In this document: positions 51,348-61,732 of the stretch, piece after piece
Numbering within the stretch: the stretch's first letter is position 1
Layout of the letters: each line of letters begins with the position of its first letter
Source: Pseudochrobactrum saccharolyticum
GTDB taxonomy: Bacteria > Pseudomonadota > Alphaproteobacteria > Rhizobiales > Rhizobiaceae
DNA length: 64,000 bases
NCBI RefSeq assembly: GCF_008801715.1
Contig: NZ_VZPG01000002.1
Location: forward strand, 1-64,000
Direction of reading: 5' to 3'
Made by a program: the position numbers and the translations under genes
The notes under the pieces: generated by a model
The model's input: only the letters and a program-made list of their open reading frames with translations
What the model was told of the DNA's origin: nothing
Database searches by the model: none

Positions 51348-52463
51348 ATGACAAGCATATCGCATAAACCGCGCGCGCGTGATCTCGGTATTCCGTTTAC
51401 AGGCACAACCGGCCCGAATAATGCCATTACCGATGTTGAAGGCGTGACGGTTGGTTATTCGACGATTATCGAGGGTGAGGGCAAGTTAGAGACCGGTAAA
51501 GGCCCTGCACGCACTGGCGTTACAGCCATTCTGCCACGGGGTAAGACATTCAATCCGGTTTTCTCCGGCTGGTATTCTCTCAACGGTAATGGCGAAATGA
51601 CCGGCACAACATGGGTGGAGGAGAGCGGTTTTCTGGAAGGGCCGATAGCGATCACCAATACGCATAGCGTTGGCGTGGTGCGGGATTCTGTAGTTTCATG
51701 GCTGATTGATAATGATCTGACGGGGCCGCATTTCAAAGATCTTTATTGGCTACTGCCGGTGGTAGCTGAAACATGGGACGGTATCCTGAACGATATCAAC
51801 GGCATGCATGTGAAAAAAGAACATGTCTATGCCGCGCTGGATAATGCTGCGGGTGGTAAAATTGCAGAAGGTAATGTCGGTGGCGGCACCGGCATGAACC
51901 TGTTTCATTTTAAAGGCGGCACTGGCACATCCTCCCGTAAACTGAGCGATGAAGAGGGCGGTTATACTGTCGGCGTCTTGGTGCAGGGTAATTTCGGCAG
52001 ACGGCAGGATTTGATGATTGCCGGTGTGCCGGTCGGTGAGGAAATTACCGAGCTGATGCAGGATACATCATGGACGCGTGAGGAAAGCGGCTCGATTATC
52101 GTTGTCGTGGCAACGGATGCGCCGCTGCTGCCGCATCAATTGAAACGGCTGGCACGTCGTGTGCCTGTTGGCATTGGTCGTGTCGGTGGTTTTGGTGCCA
52201 ATGGCAGCGGTGATATTTTTATCGCGTTTTCAACGGCCAATCCTGATGCTTTTAGTCGCGAAGAGACTACACAAATGGAGATGGTTTCCAATAATAAAAT
52301 GGATCCGCTCATTCAGGCAGCCGCTTTGGCAACCGAAGAGGCCATTATCAATGCGATGATTGCCGCGGAAACCATGAAAGGGCGGGACGATAATATCTCT
52401 TACGCACTTCCGCATGACCGGCTTGTTGAAGTTATGAAGAAGTATAACAGACACTCTGAATGA
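51348..52463 (+). CDS. DmpA-type (S58) self-processing aminopeptidase
   Basis: An N-terminal-nucleophile peptidase of the P1/DmpA family, which cleaves itself and then removes N-terminal residues, including D-amino acids in the Ochrobactrum anthropi enzyme. The 371-residue product keeps the cleavage site [19 protein letters not shown], placing the nucleophile at about Ser249. Other family blocks are GNVGGGTGM and [18 protein letters not shown]. No signal peptide is visible. The ATG at 51348 has GGA about 10 bases upstream; an ATG five codons earlier is also possible. It lies just beyond the structured RNA and is flanked by housekeeping genes. Confidence 0.88.
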   Translation: MTSISHKPRARDLGIPFTGTTGPNNAITDVEGVTVGYSTIIEGEGKLETGKGPARTGVTAILPRGKTFNPVFSGWYSLNGNGEMTGTTWVEESGFLEGPIAITNTHSVGVVRDSVVSWLIDNDLTGPHFKDLYWLLPVVAETWDGILNDINGMHVKKEHVYAALDNAAGGKIAEGNVGGGTGMNLFHFKGGTGTSSRKLSDEEGGYTVGVLVQGNFGRRQDLMIAGVPVGEEITELMQDTSWTREESGSIIVVVATDAPLLPHQLKRLARRVPVGIGRVGGFGANGSGDIFIAFSTANPDAFSREETTQMEMVSNNKMDPLIQAAALATEEAIINAMIAAETMKGRDDNISYALPHDRLVEVMKKYNRHSE

Positions 52464-52566
52464 AATTTGTGACCGGGAGGCGGCTGAAAAGCCGCTTCTT
52501 TGTTGCGAACAGGGGCAGTTCGCTTTATTCGATGCTCTAACAGCAGTTTTTTGCAGCAGAGATATT

Positions 52567-53538
52567 ATGAATATTCACGACACCACGCTGAATGGCGGCA
52601 CACCCTCAACCGTGCAGGATAAAGCAGAACAATCTGCGCCGGTTTCCGATATCAGTCAGGAACTGGATGATTATGCATCCATGAGTGATGAGGATATGGG
52701 CGGCGACGGTTGTCATCCGTTGTTTCGCAATGTGCCGTCCTCGGTCGGCTTTAACAAGCTGCGCAAGCGCCTGCTGCGTCAGACCCGTCAGGCGATGGAT
52801 GATTTTGCTATGGTGCGTCCGGGCGACCGCTGGCTGGTTGCGCTTTCCGGCGGTAAGGATTCCTATGGCTTGCTGGCTTTGCTGCTTGATTTGAAATGGC
52901 GCGGTGTGTTGCCGGTCGATCTGATTGCCTGCAATCTCGATCAGGGACAGCCGAATTTTCCGAAACATATTCTGCCGGATTACCTGACCAAAAATCAGAT
53001 TACCCATCGCATTGAATATCAGGATACCTATTCGATCGTGACGGATAAGGTGCCGGAAAATCAGACCTATTGTGCGCTTTGCTCGCGTTTGCGCCGTGGT
53101 AATCTCTACCGTGTTGCGCGTGAAGAGGGCTGCTCGGCGCTGGTGCTTGGCCATCACCGCGAAGATATTCTCGAAACCTTTTTCATGAACTTGTTCCATG
53201 GTGGTCGTCTGGCGTCGATGCCACCGAAACTGCTGAATGATGAAGGCGATTTGCTGGTCTTGCGCCCATTAGCCTATGCGGCGGAAGATGATCTGGCAAA
53301 ATTTGCCACAGCGATGGAATTCCCGATCATTCCTTGTGATCTGTGCGGCAGTCAGGATGGCCTACAGCGCAATATGATGAAGGCCATGCTGACCGATATT
53401 GAAAAGCGCATGCCAGGTCGTAAAGATACGATGATCCGCGCGCTGGCCAATGTGCGTCCGAGCCATTTGCTGGATCGTAAGATTTTTGATTTTGCGTCAC
53501 TGATGGCGCCGGAACTATCCTCCCCCTCAGAAGAATAA
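52567..53538 (+). CDS. ttcA: tRNA 2-thiocytidine(32) synthetase TtcA
   Basis: Adds sulfur to C32 of certain tRNAs using an iron-sulfur cluster. The 323-residue product has the PP-loop SGGKDS (residues 94-99), the first CxxC in [13 protein letters not shown] and the second in [12 protein letters not shown]. An acidic N-terminal extension of about 55 residues precedes the core; an internal start is possible but less supported. The inositol-monophosphatase gene follows 12 bases later. Confidence 0.95.
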   Translation: MNIHDTTLNGGTPSTVQDKAEQSAPVSDISQELDDYASMSDEDMGGDGCHPLFRNVPSSVGFNKLRKRLLRQTRQAMDDFAMVRPGDRWLVALSGGKDSYGLLALLLDLKWRGVLPVDLIACNLDQGQPNFPKHILPDYLTKNQITHRIEYQDTYSIVTDKVPENQTYCALCSRLRRGNLYRVAREEGCSALVLGHHREDILETFFMNLFHGGRLASMPPKLLNDEGDLLVLRPLAYAAEDDLAKFATAMEFPIIPCDLCGSQDGLQRNMMKAMLTDIEKRMPGRKDTMIRALANVRPSHLLDRKIFDFASLMAPELSSPSEE

Positions 53539-53550
53539 CGGAAGCAGAAC

Positions 53551-54375
53551 ATGTTTGATCATCACGAGATTAACTGGCTGGCTGATTTGCTCAGCTCGAC
53601 CGCTGATACTGAAATTCTGCCGCGATTTCGCCGGCTGGACAGTGGTGATATCCGCCAGAAAACCTCGGCTGCTGATCTGGTGACTGAGGCCGATGTCAAT
53701 TCGGAAAAGGTGATCACCGCTGCGCTGCGTGAGCGCTTTGCTGGTGCTATGATCGTAGGCGAAGAAGCCTGCAGTGAAAATCCGGCACTGTTGAATGGTC
53801 TTAACTCTGCGGATCTGGCTTTCACCATTGATCCGGTGGATGGTACATTCAATTTCGCATCCGGTGTTCCGCTGTTTGGTGTCATGCTCTCGGTCAATAT
53901 CAAAGGCGAAACTGTTGCCGGTATCATCTATGATCCGATGGGGCGTGACTGGCTGATCGGTGTTAAGGGGGCGGGCAGCTATATCCGTCGTGCCGATGGC
54001 AGTGAACATAAAGTGCGTGTTGCTGATGCGCCGCCATTGAACCAAATGACCGGTTGTGTATCTTGGCAATATCTGCCGGAGCCTGACCGTACGCTGGTTG
54101 CCGGTAATCAGGCGAAGTTTCTCTCGCATCTCGGTTATCGCTGTGCAGCGCATGAATATCGCGTGATTGCCACTGGTTCTGCGCATTTCGCGGTTTATAA
54201 TAAGCTGATGCCTTGGGATCACCTGCCGGGCAATCTGATTCATCAGGAAGCCGGAGGTTATACTGCGCGGCTTGATGGCAGTGCTTATAAGCCGGGTCAT
54301 GTGGATGGTGGTTTGATTATCGCGCCGGATACAGATAGCTGGCAGGCGATAAAGCAGACGCTGTGGCAGAAATAA
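53551..54375 (+). CDS. Inositol-monophosphatase-family phosphatase
   Basis: A Mg-dependent sugar/inositol phosphate phosphatase of 274 residues. It has the metal-binding signature GEE near residue 70 (IVGEEACSEN), FTIDPVDGTFNF (about 90-101) and the C-terminal WDHLPGNLIHQEAGG. Its substrate could be inositol-1-phosphate, PAP or histidinol phosphate; the sequence does not decide. It is next to ttcA and ends with a terminator. Confidence 0.92.
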   Translation: MFDHHEINWLADLLSSTADTEILPRFRRLDSGDIRQKTSAADLVTEADVNSEKVITAALRERFAGAMIVGEEACSENPALLNGLNSADLAFTIDPVDGTFNFASGVPLFGVMLSVNIKGETVAGIIYDPMGRDWLIGVKGAGSYIRRADGSEHKVRVADAPPLNQMTGCVSWQYLPEPDRTLVAGNQAKFLSHLGYRCAAHEYRVIATGSAHFAVYNKLMPWDHLPGNLIHQEAGGYTARLDGSAYKPGHVDGGLIIAPDTDSWQAIKQTLWQK

Positions 54376-54390
54376 CGGTTCGCATTTATG

Positions 54391-54419
54391 AAAAAAGGCC
54401 GCTTAATGCGGCCTTTTTA
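54391..54419. terminator. Bidirectional terminator
   Basis: AAAAAAGGCCGC, loop TTAAT, GCGGCC and T5. It lies between two convergent genes and has A and T tracts on both sides. Confidence 0.9.
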
Positions 54420-54425
54420 TTGGTT

Positions 54426-55715
54426 TTATTTCTCAATCATATGCTGTGGTGACGGAGATACCGCGCGGAACAATTTACCCTGTTCTGCAATCAGCACAAA
54501 CACCATCGCAATGGCACCGACGATGAAATAGCCAAGCGCCATCGGTACAGTTGTGCCGTTGAAGGACTGGCCGATCAGCATACCGATGGCTGCACCGGTC
54601 AGCGACTGTACAAAGCCGAGAACGGAAGAAGCCGTACCGGCAACCTGACCAAGCGGCTCCATTGCCAAAGCATTGAAGTTACCGCCGATAGAGCCGAAGC
54701 AGAACATGATCAGTGCAAAGATCACGATATAAATCGGGAATGGCACTGGCCCTTCAAAAAATACCGACAGCAGGAACAACAGCAGGCTGAGGCTGATAAA
54801 TGTAATCAGCAATACCTGCGAAATCCGCCGCATGCCGAAACGCCCGACCATCCGTGAGTTCAGGAAGGCAGACAGTGCCATGAAGGCGGCAACGGCAGCA
54901 AATGCCACCGGAAAGCCACGCCCCAGATTATAAATGCCGACATAAATCTGCTGGGCAGAGTTGATGAAGCCGAATAGCGAGCCGAGCATAAAAGATGCGG
55001 CCAGCGTGTAGCAGAATGCCACGCGGTTACCGATAACAATGCCGAAGCCGCTGATAATGGATTTGGCTGTGAAAGGACGGCGGTTTTCCGGTGCCAGAGT
55101 TTCCGGCATACGGGAATAGGCCCAGAAACCGATCACACAGGCAAATAAAGCCATAAAGCCGAAGATCATATGCCATTCGGAGAAGATCAGAATGACTTCG
55201 CCGGTTGCCGGTGCAATCACCGGAACGATCATGAAGACCATCATGGCAAGCGACATGATTTCAGCCATAGCACGGCCGGAATAGCGGTCACGCACAATCG
55301 AAACAGTCATGACGCGGGTAGCTGCGGCACCGATCCCCTGCAGGAAGCGCAAAACCAGTAGCATATTGAATTCCGGCACCCAGACGCAGGCCAGCGAGGT
55401 GACGACATAAATGCCGATGCCGATCAGCAGTGGCTTTTTACGGCCAAAACGATCACTGATCGGGCCATAAAGCAGCTGTGAGACTGCAAAGCCGAACAGG
55501 TAGACTGTAACGACATATTGGTGATGGTTCGGTGTCAGAACACCGAGAGAATTGCCGATTTCGGCCAAAGCTGGCAGCATGACATCAATAGCCAGCGCAT
55601 TGATTGCCATCAGTGCCGCGATAAGGGCAATAAATTCCGGTCTGGATAATTTAAATCCGTCGGAGGCTTGATTGCCGGATGCAGATACCGCATCTGCAGG
55701 AAGTTCACTTTTCAT
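54426..55715 (-). CDS. Bcr/CflA-type MFS multidrug efflux transporter
   Basis: A 12-helix major facilitator of 429 residues. The DHA1 motifs are present: motif A GPISDRFGRKKPLL in the loop between helices 2 and 3, and motif B LRFLQGIGAAATRVM. MALAIDVMLPAL-like residues in helix 1 (LAIDVMLPALAEIG) fit the Bcr/CflA group, which exports bicyclomycin, sulfonamides or chloramphenicol in other bacteria; the substrate here is unknown. It is a single gene with a long free upstream region. Confidence 0.92.
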   Translation of the reverse strand: MKSELPADAVSASGNQASDGFKLSRPEFIALIAALMAINALAIDVMLPALAEIGNSLGVLTPNHHQYVVTVYLFGFAVSQLLYGPISDRFGRKKPLLIGIGIYVVTSLACVWVPEFNMLLVLRFLQGIGAAATRVMTVSIVRDRYSGRAMAEIMSLAMMVFMIVPVIAPATGEVILIFSEWHMIFGFMALFACVIGFWAYSRMPETLAPENRRPFTAKSIISGFGIVIGNRVAFCYTLAASFMLGSLFGFINSAQQIYVGIYNLGRGFPVAFAAVAAFMALSAFLNSRMVGRFGMRRISQVLLITFISLSLLLFLLSVFFEGPVPFPIYIVIFALIMFCFGSIGGNFNALAMEPLGQVAGTASSVLGFVQSLTGAAIGMLIGQSFNGTTVPMALGYFIVGAIAMVFVLIAEQGKLFRAVSPSPQHMIEK

Positions 55716-56223
55716 CTTTTACATGCCTTGTCCGGCCGGAAATACGGTCGGAAAAATCTATTGCGGATCAGCAACCGGCAGACCGATGATGACACAATTT
55801 GCTATTGATGTGTCTGTGGCCGGATACTGAAGCGATGTTCCGCAAACCGCTGAAACTCGGATTGTTTACGGAACAGAGGTGTTTTGAATAGCGCGCAGGC
55901 AGAAACAGTCCGGTATCTGCCGAGCTATAAAGGGCGAAAGCCGTGCAGCCTCAAAACGGTTACAGGGGCGTCCGCAATCTTGTGACCTGAAACTTCAGGA
56001 AGGGCATTTACCGCAGCAATTCGATGCAGCCTTATGCAGGCGGTGCCGCAGATAAATACTGTTTGAAAATATTGATACCGGAAAAACTTTTCGCCGCATT
56101 CGTGAGATACTGCGCTCAAATTTCTGGCGAAGCAGTTTTACAGGCCGGTATATTCCAACATATAGGGATTTGCGCAGAGCGCAATCTGGCCGGAATGATA
56201 AATTCTATTTAATAGTTTAAATG
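55716..56223. promoter_or_regulatory. Gene-free region upstream of the MFS gene
   Basis: About 500 bases with no convincing frame. It contains a stem GTTCCG-C-AAAC with GTTT-A-CGGAAC at 55837-55874 (10 bp, one mismatch), about 120 bases before the MFS gene. I see no clear promoter or regulator binding site. Confidence 0.3.
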
Positions 56224-56256
56224 AAAAAAAAACGGCAGAAGATCTGCCGTTTTTTG
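56224..56256 (-). terminator. grxD terminator
   Basis: CGGCAGA, loop AGA, TCTGCCG, with A and T tracts extending the stem. It ends the bolA-grxD unit on the minus strand. Confidence 0.9.
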
Positions 56257-56289
56257 ATAATCACATATTCGTGAAGTCTTTGCTGCGGA

Positions 56290-56622
56290 TCAGGCTGCCT
56301 TGGTGGCAATGCCTTTTTCTGTCAGCAGAGCCTGCAATTCACCGGCCTGGAACATTTCACGCACGATATCGCAACCGCCAATGAACTCACCTTTTACATA
56401 AAGCTGAGGAATAGTCGGCCAGTTGGAATATTCCTTGATGCCCTGACGGATTTCGTCAGAAGCCAGAACATTGATGCCTTTGTAGTCAACGCCGATATAG
56501 TCCAGCACCTGAACAACCTGACCGGAGAAACCGCATTGCGGGAAATCCGGTGTGCCTTTCATGAAAAGCACGACATCGTTGTTTTTGACTTCATTATCGA
56601 TAAGCGCAGTGATGCCGCTCAT
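56290..56622 (-). CDS. grxD: Monothiol glutaredoxin Grx4
   Basis: A CGFS glutaredoxin that carries [2Fe-2S] clusters with BolA. The 110-residue product has [16 protein letters not shown] with the active Cys30, and the C-terminal [21 protein letters not shown] precedes the ATG. It follows a bolA gene on the same strand, matching the known protein partnership. Confidence 0.97.
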   Translation of the reverse strand: MSGITALIDNEVKNNDVVLFMKGTPDFPQCGFSGQVVQVLDYIGVDYKGINVLASDEIRQGIKEYSNWPTIPQLYVKGEFIGGCDIVREMFQAGELQALLTEKGIATKAA

Positions 56623-56779
56623 GGGAGTGTCCTTTCATTGCCGGCGGGACAAATTCCGCCAGAGTTAGGCTTTATAAATTGGCTGCTTTTTAAGCGATGC
56701 GGGAAACATCTTCCAGAACGCCTGTTGCCGCAGGGTATTTTGTGAGCCTGACTGCACTGCACTCAGGCTCAGTGAATTG

Positions 56780-57013
56780 TTATTCCGGTGCGCGGGTCTG
56801 CAATGCCAATGCGTGCAACACGCCGCCCATATTGCCGCCGAGGGCGTCATAAACCATCTGATGCTGCTGAACGCGGGTTTTACCGCGAAAGGCTTCCGCT
56901 ACGACTTCGGCAGCGTAATGATCACCGTCTCCGGCAAGGTCGCGGATGCTGACAACAGCGCCGGGAATGCCTGCCTTGATCATGTCTTCAATATCACCAG
57001 GTGCCATAGCCAT
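56780..57013 (-). CDS. BolA/IbaG-family protein
   Basis: A small BolA-fold protein (77 residues) that partners CGFS glutaredoxins in iron-sulfur and iron-regulation tasks. Family residues include the FRGKTRVQQHQMVYDALGG segment with the conserved His. I chose the ATG at 57013 because CGGAGGA lies eight bases upstream. It sits between purL and grxD. Confidence 0.93.
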   Translation of the reverse strand: MAMAPGDIEDMIKAGIPGAVVSIRDLAGDGDHYAAEVVAEAFRGKTRVQQHQMVYDALGGNMGGVLHALALQTRAPE

Positions 57014-57213
57014 ATTAAAATCCTCCGAGAGCATTTTTTCTGATCAGAGTGTGCCGCGACCGATCTGTTCTGTCGCGCCAGCTCTGTTTTTTTGTTTTAG
57101 CATCTTGTCCAAAACCTGTCTTAAGCTTTTGGGGATACTCTTCTTAAATTGGAGCCTGCGTCTCGGTGTTTCAAGACGCAGGCTCCGTTATTAACGGGTA
57201 TTAAAATCTGGTT

Positions 57214-59445
57214 TCAGATTTCGCCGTTCATATAGTCAGGGAACCATGATTCATAGGCCTGATGCAACTGTTCAACAGATACAGGCTTTGCGGAACCGAG
57301 GATAACAGACTTACCACCGGTGCGACCGATAAATGGTGCTGCAATACCGGCTTTTTCTGCGCGGCTCTGTACCTGTGCCAGATTGGCTTCGGTCACGGTC
57401 AGCACATAACGTCCCTGATCTTCACCGAAGAAGGTGAGAACCGGATTATGGGCTGCCGGTTCATTAATGGTTGCGCCGATTTCGCCTTTGATAGCCATTT
57501 CAGCCACAGCCTGAGCCAGACCGCCCGATGAGCAGTCGTGAACTGCTGTGACCAGCCCATCTTCGATCAGGCCGCGAACGAAGTCGCCGGTCGCTTTTTC
57601 ATGCGCCAGATCAACATGCGGAGCAGGGCCGTCGATGCGGTTGTGAACATCACGCATATAGGCGGACTGGGCAATATGTGTGCCCCAGCCTTCCGGTGCG
57701 CCTGCGAGCAGAATGGCTTCGCCTTCGCCTGCAAAACGGATGCGTGCCATTTTCGACCAGTCTTTGATCAGGCCAACGCCGCCGATGGTCGGTGTCGGCA
57801 GAATGCCCTGACCATTGGTTTCGTTGTAGAGCGAGACGTTACCGGAAACGATCGGGAATTCCAGCACGCGGCAGGCTTCGCCGATACCCTTGATCGCATG
57901 AACCAGCTGGCTCATGATTTCTGGACGCTCAGGATTGCCGAAATTGAGGTTGTCGGTCGAAGCAAGCGGTGTAGCACCGGTTGCTGTCAGGTTGCGCCAG
58001 CACTCGGCTACAGCCTGCTTACCGCCTTCAAACGGATCTGCTTCCACATAACGCGGTGTTACGTCGGAAGAGAAAGCCAGAGCTTTGGTTTCATGGCCGT
58101 CAACGCGGATCACACCGGCATCGCCACCCGGCAATTGCAGGGAGTTACCCTGAATCAGCGTGTCATATTGTTCATAGACCCAGCGGCGGGAAGAACCATT
58201 GGCAGAGTTGAGCAGCTTGATCAGGCTGTCTGCAATATCGGCAGCCGGTACATCATCGGCAGCCAGCGGTTTTGGTGCAACAGCCGGTGTCCACGGACGA
58301 TCATATTCAGGCGCTTCATCGCCGAGTTCCTTGATCGGCAGATCGGCAACCTGTTCACCCTGATGGAAGACGCGGAAACGCAGGTCGTCAGTGGTTTTAC
58401 CAACGATAGCAAAATCCAGACCCCATTTTTTGAAGATCGCCTGTGCTTCTGCTTCCTGTTCAGGACGCAGCACCATCAGCATGCGTTCCTGACTTTCAGA
58501 GAGCATCATTTCATAGGCGGACATCTGTTCTTCGCGCACCGGTACGGTGTCGAGGTTCAGTTCAATGCCGAGATCGCCTTTGGCGCCCATTTCAACAGCA
58601 GAGCAGGTGAGACCGGCAGCGCCCATATCCTGAATAGCGATAACCGCACCGGAAGCCATCAGCTCAAGGCAGGCTTCAAGCAGGCATTTTTCAGTGAACG
58701 GATCACCAACCTGAACGGTCGGGCGCTTTTCATCAATCGATTCATCAAATTCAGCCGATGCCATTGTCGCGCCGCCAACGCCGTCACGACCGGTTTTGGC
58801 ACCGAGATAAACAACCGGCAGGCCAACGCCTTCGGCCTTGGAATAGAAAATCGCATCGGATTTTGCGAGACCCGCTGCAAAAGCATTGACGAGAATGTTG
58901 CCGTTGTAACGGGCATCAAATTCAACTTCACCGCCGACAGTCGGCACGCCGAAAGCATTGCCGTAACCGCCAACACCGGAAACAACGCCGGAAACGAGGT
59001 GACGGGTTTTCGGATGGTCAGGCTCACCGAAGCGCAGAGCATTCATGGCTGCAACCGGGCGGGCACCCATGGTGAATACGTCACGCAAAATACCGCCGAC
59101 ACCGGTCGCCGCGCCCTGATAAGGCTCGATGTAAGACGGGTGGTTGTGGCTTTCCATTTTGAAAACAACGCAATCGCCGTCATCAATATCGACAACACCG
59201 GCATTTTCACCCGGGCCCTGAATAACGCGCGGACCTGTTGTTGGCAGAGTGCGCAGCCATTTCTTGGAGGATTTATACGAGCAATGTTCGTTCCACATTG
59301 CCGAGAAAATACCCAGCTCCGTAAAGCTTGGCTCACGACCGATCAGGTCAAGAATGCGCTGGTATTCGTCGGGCTTGAGGCCGTGTGAGGCAATCAGTTC
59401 CGGTGTGATCGGGTAATCATTACGGATTGACTTTTTGCTGTCCAT
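57214..59445 (-). CDS. purL: Phosphoribosylformylglycinamidine synthase subunit PurL
   Basis: The large subunit of the three-part FGAM synthase (with PurQ and PurS, both in this window), step four of purine synthesis. The 743-residue product is the short Pur[55 protein letters not shown]. It runs in the same direction as purC-purS-purQ but is separated by a lipoprotein and a GST gene, so it is probably transcribed on its own. The ribosome-binding site is weak. Confidence 0.98.
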   Translation of the reverse strand: MDSKKSIRNDYPITPELIASHGLKPDEYQRILDLIGREPSFTELGIFSAMWNEHCSYKSSKKWLRTLPTTGPRVIQGPGENAGVVDIDDGDCVVFKMESHNHPSYIEPYQGAATGVGGILRDVFTMGARPVAAMNALRFGEPDHPKTRHLVSGVVSGVGGYGNAFGVPTVGGEVEFDARYNGNILVNAFAAGLAKSDAIFYSKAEGVGLPVVYLGAKTGRDGVGGATMASAEFDESIDEKRPTVQVGDPFTEKCLLEACLELMASGAVIAIQDMGAAGLTCSAVEMGAKGDLGIELNLDTVPVREEQMSAYEMMLSESQERMLMVLRPEQEAEAQAIFKKWGLDFAIVGKTTDDLRFRVFHQGEQVADLPIKELGDEAPEYDRPWTPAVAPKPLAADDVPAADIADSLIKLLNSANGSSRRWVYEQYDTLIQGNSLQLPGGDAGVIRVDGHETKALAFSSDVTPRYVEADPFEGGKQAVAECWRNLTATGATPLASTDNLNFGNPERPEIMSQLVHAIKGIGEACRVLEFPIVSGNVSLYNETNGQGILPTPTIGGVGLIKDWSKMARIRFAGEGEAILLAGAPEGWGTHIAQSAYMRDVHNRIDGPAPHVDLAHEKATGDFVRGLIEDGLVTAVHDCSSGGLAQAVAEMAIKGEIGATINEPAAHNPVLTFFGEDQGRYVLTVTEANLAQVQSRAEKAGIAAPFIGRTGGKSVILGSAKPVSVEQLHQAYESWFPDYMNGEI

Positions 59446-59546
59446 ATCGGTGTCGCTGTCTTCTTTGATCTATGAGCCGGAGCTCGGATATGTGATAGGT
59501 TCGATGCTTAATTCTTATGTGCCGCCAGCTTCGCTGGCATATTCGG

Positions 59547-59945
59547 TTAGCAGCTTTTTTGTCCGGAAGCCCAGCGCGCTGTATCGCGCTCGATGCGTTC
59601 GGAAAGCGGGCTTTGCATTAACGGGCCGAAACGCTCCATACGTCCCGGATTGCCTTCTGCCTGCACAACCAGCAAAGGCCGGTCATTCGGGTTCTTTGCT
59701 GGGACGACGAGAATACGCGGTCGGCCGGTATAAGAAACCAGTTCCGGCGCCAGCGTATATTGGCGGAACTGAGGGTCGCCGGATTTAAACCAGCATTGTC
59801 TTGCACCAAGCGCCACGCGCTCCATGGTCGCCAAAGCCGTATGACTGACATTACCCGATGCGGGAGACGGGGATTTTTTAGACGCGAGACATCCGCTTAA
59901 AGCAACTGCGGACAAAGCCATTACAATTATATGCGCCAATTTCAT
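59547..59945 (-). CDS. Small conserved-looking lipoprotein
   Basis: I do not recognise the family. The 132-residue product has a lipoprotein signal peptide with lipobox LSGC (Cys19) followed by a Lys/Ser/Pro-rich linker. The mature part contains a segment with CWFKSGDPQFRQYTLAPEL and a C-terminal Cys that could pair with it. It should be anchored in the envelope. It lies between purL and a GST gene on the minus strand. Confidence 0.82.
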   Translation of the reverse strand: MKLAHIIVMALSAVALSGCLASKKSPSPASGNVSHTALATMERVALGARQCWFKSGDPQFRQYTLAPELVSYTGRPRILVVPAKNPNDRPLLVVQAEGNPGRMERFGPLMQSPLSERIERDTARWASGQKSC

Positions 59946-59994
59946 AAAAGACTGAGCTCCGCAGGGGAAATGATTGTATGGTATTTCAGCATTT

Positions 59995-60026
59995 GCAAAG
60001 CCTGACTATTGTTTGTCAGGCTTTGC
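59995..60026 (-). terminator. 12-bp hairpin downstream of the GST gene
   Basis: GCAAAGCCTGAC and GTCAGGCTTTGC pair perfectly around an 8-base loop. On the minus strand no strong T run follows directly; on + it is followed by ATATTTT. It may end transcription of the GST gene, about 120 bases after its stop. Confidence 0.5.
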
Positions 60027-60036
60027 ATATTTTAGG

Positions 60037-60146
60037 CTTTAGAGCGGTTTACCTCCAGATTGGATCATGGCGCTCGCTCTAAATTTTTTAGTGGTTGCAT
60101 TATCACGGACGTCTAAGTTGTTCCAACTTGACTGTGAAATGCTTTA
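60037..60146 (+). repeat. Interspersed 110-base repeat, copy B
   Basis: Related along its whole length to copy A (50337-50446) in the same orientation. Stem I pairs TTTAGAGCG with CGCTCTAAA; where copy A has C and G, this copy has T and A at partner positions, keeping the pair. Stem II is GTC-T-AAGTTG with CAACTTGAC (one T bulge). Its last bases overlap the GST stop codon. Confidence 0.8.
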
Positions 60147-60794
60147 ACTAGCTTTCGCCAGAGCTTTGCGGGCATCCTGCATTTCACCCAAAACGGCAGC
60201 GATTTCAGGAATACCTTCTGCATTGGTTTTATAGCCTTCAATATTCGGGCAATCGTCCAAAATTGTTTCAAAGCCTGGAAAACGACGCAGGCTTTCCAGC
60301 AGGAAGCGCGTTGGTGCAAGCCATGCATCCGCCAGTGTCACATGCTCACCCAATGCATATGGGCCGGAAGAAATACGGTCTTCAACGGTTTTTAGCGCAT
60401 GGTGTACATGGTTGAAGACTTTCGCTGCTTTATCCGCAGGAAGCGGATTGGCAGGGCCTGCCAGCAAAACAGGGATGATCGACGGCAGCACATCCAGATC
60501 GAGCAGACGCATAATGATGCGAATTTGTGCGCGGTCTTTTGGATCAGCGGGCAGCATCGGTTTTTCAGGGAAACGCTCTTCCAGATATTCTGCGATCACA
60601 GAGGCTTCGAACAATGTCTCACCAGAACCGGTGACCAGCACAGGAATGCGGCGCATCGGGGAGATTTCACGGAAGCTCTCCGGCAGCGGTGGTCCGGCAG
60701 GCGCATCGATCAGTTTCAGCGGCAGGTCTTTGACCTCAGCAATAATGCGGATAAAGGCGCAGTAGGGTGATAAAGGCTTGTTATAGAGCTTCAT
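60144..60794 (-). CDS. Glutathione S-transferase family protein
   Basis: A 216-residue cytosolic GST. The thioredoxin-like N-terminal domain (residues 1-80) has NKPLSPYCAFIRI with a Ser-Pro-Tyr-Cys active-site start, RRIPVLV with the cis-Pro, and FEASVIAEYLEE binding the glutathione gamma-Glu. The helical C-terminal domain includes GEHVTLADAWLAP. The substrate is unknown. The gene lies between purQ and the lipoprotein gene, and its stop touches repeat copy B. Confidence 0.92.
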   Translation of the reverse strand: MKLYNKPLSPYCAFIRIIAEVKDLPLKLIDAPAGPPLPESFREISPMRRIPVLVTGSGETLFEASVIAEYLEERFPEKPMLPADPKDRAQIRIIMRLLDLDVLPSIIPVLLAGPANPLPADKAAKVFNHVHHALKTVEDRISSGPYALGEHVTLADAWLAPTRFLLESLRRFPGFETILDDCPNIEGYKTNAEGIPEIAAVLGEMQDARKALAKAS

Positions 60795-60839
60795 AGTACT
60801 TCCTCCCGTTTTGCTGTTATGCAGGTCATGCTGCTGTAA

Positions 60840-60879
60840 AAGGAAATGCCCGCGCCGCGTTATTGCGCAAAGCGGGCAT
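60840..60879 (-). terminator. purQ terminator
   Basis: ATGCCCGC (60846-60853) pairs with GCGGGCAT (60872-60879). On the minus strand the stem is followed by TTCCTTTT. It closes the purC-purS-purQ unit. Confidence 0.65.
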
Positions 60880-60887
60880 AACCTGAT

Positions 60888-61559
60888 TTAGGAAGCCAGA
60901 CGATCCAGTGCCGATGCAAACAGCGCGCGGCCGTCGGTACCGCCATGTGCCTGTTCGATCAGATTTTCCGGATGCGGCATCATGCCGAGCACATTGCCTT
61001 GTGCATTGGTAATACCGGCAATGTCATTGACTGAACCATTCGGGTTGGTGCCTTCCGCATAACGGAACACAACCTGACCATTGTCTTCGATCGATTTCAG
61101 AACATCGCTTTCAGCAAAATAATTGCCGTCATGATGGGCAACAGGGCTGCGAATGATCTGACCCTGTTCGTAACCGCGGGTGAAGACTGTCTGGTTATTG
61201 GCGATTTCGAGCTTTACTTCACGGCAAACGAATTTCAGCGAAGTATTGCGCATCAGCGCACCCGGCAGGAGACCTGCTTCGAGCAGAATCTGGAAGCCGT
61301 TGCAGACACCGATAACGCGCACACCGGCTTCTGCCTTTTTGCGCAATGCCTGCATCACAGGCATACGGGCTGCAATCGCACCGCAGCGCAGATAGTCGCC
61401 GTAGGAAAAGCCGCCCGGAATAACGATCAGGTCAACATCAGGAATTTCTGTGTCGGTCTGCCACACGGTCTGCGGAGCTTTGCCACCGATTTTTGTCAGT
61501 GCGGCAATCATATCGCGGTCGCGGTTCAGGCCGGGAAGAAGGATAACTGCTGATTTCAT
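60888..61559 (-). CDS. purQ: Phosphoribosylformylglycinamidine synthase subunit PurQ
   Basis: The glutaminase subunit that supplies ammonia to PurL. The 223-residue class I amidotransferase has the nucleophile Cys in [21 protein letters not shown] and the His/Glu pair near the C-terminus ([11 protein letters not shown]). It is downstream of purS after a 173-base gap. Confidence 0.97.
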   Translation of the reverse strand: MKSAVILLPGLNRDRDMIAALTKIGGKAPQTVWQTDTEIPDVDLIVIPGGFSYGDYLRCGAIAARMPVMQALRKKAEAGVRVIGVCNGFQILLEAGLLPGALMRNTSLKFVCREVKLEIANNQTVFTRGYEQGQIIRSPVAHHDGNYFAESDVLKSIEDNGQVVFRYAEGTNPNGSVNDIAGITNAQGNVLGMMPHPENLIEQAHGGTDGRALFASALDRLAS

Positions 61560-61703
61560 GGTGCAGATTACTTTCTTTTAATCCAACGCAGTAGCGGACG
61601 GATCGGAGCGGAAAATTATCAGCCGACGAACTGCCGGTAATCTGATTGCCCGTAAAGGCGGTTTCCGCTTTTCCTGCAACTGCTTTAATTACTCTTCATA
61701 ATA

Positions 61704-61721
61704 TGATGTCAGATGACATCA
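61704..61721. repeat. 18-base palindrome between purS and purQ
   Basis: TGATGTCA-GA-TGACATCA, perfect arms of eight bases. It lies 12 bases beyond the purS stop and well before purQ. It could be an operator or an mRNA hairpin with a very short loop. Confidence 0.55.
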
Positions 61722-61732
61722 AAAGAAAGAGA

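Noticed and set aside
55925-56212. Short frames on both strands upstream of the MFS gene.
   Set aside because: About 60 codons each, overlapping each other, with no start signals and no recognisable sequence.
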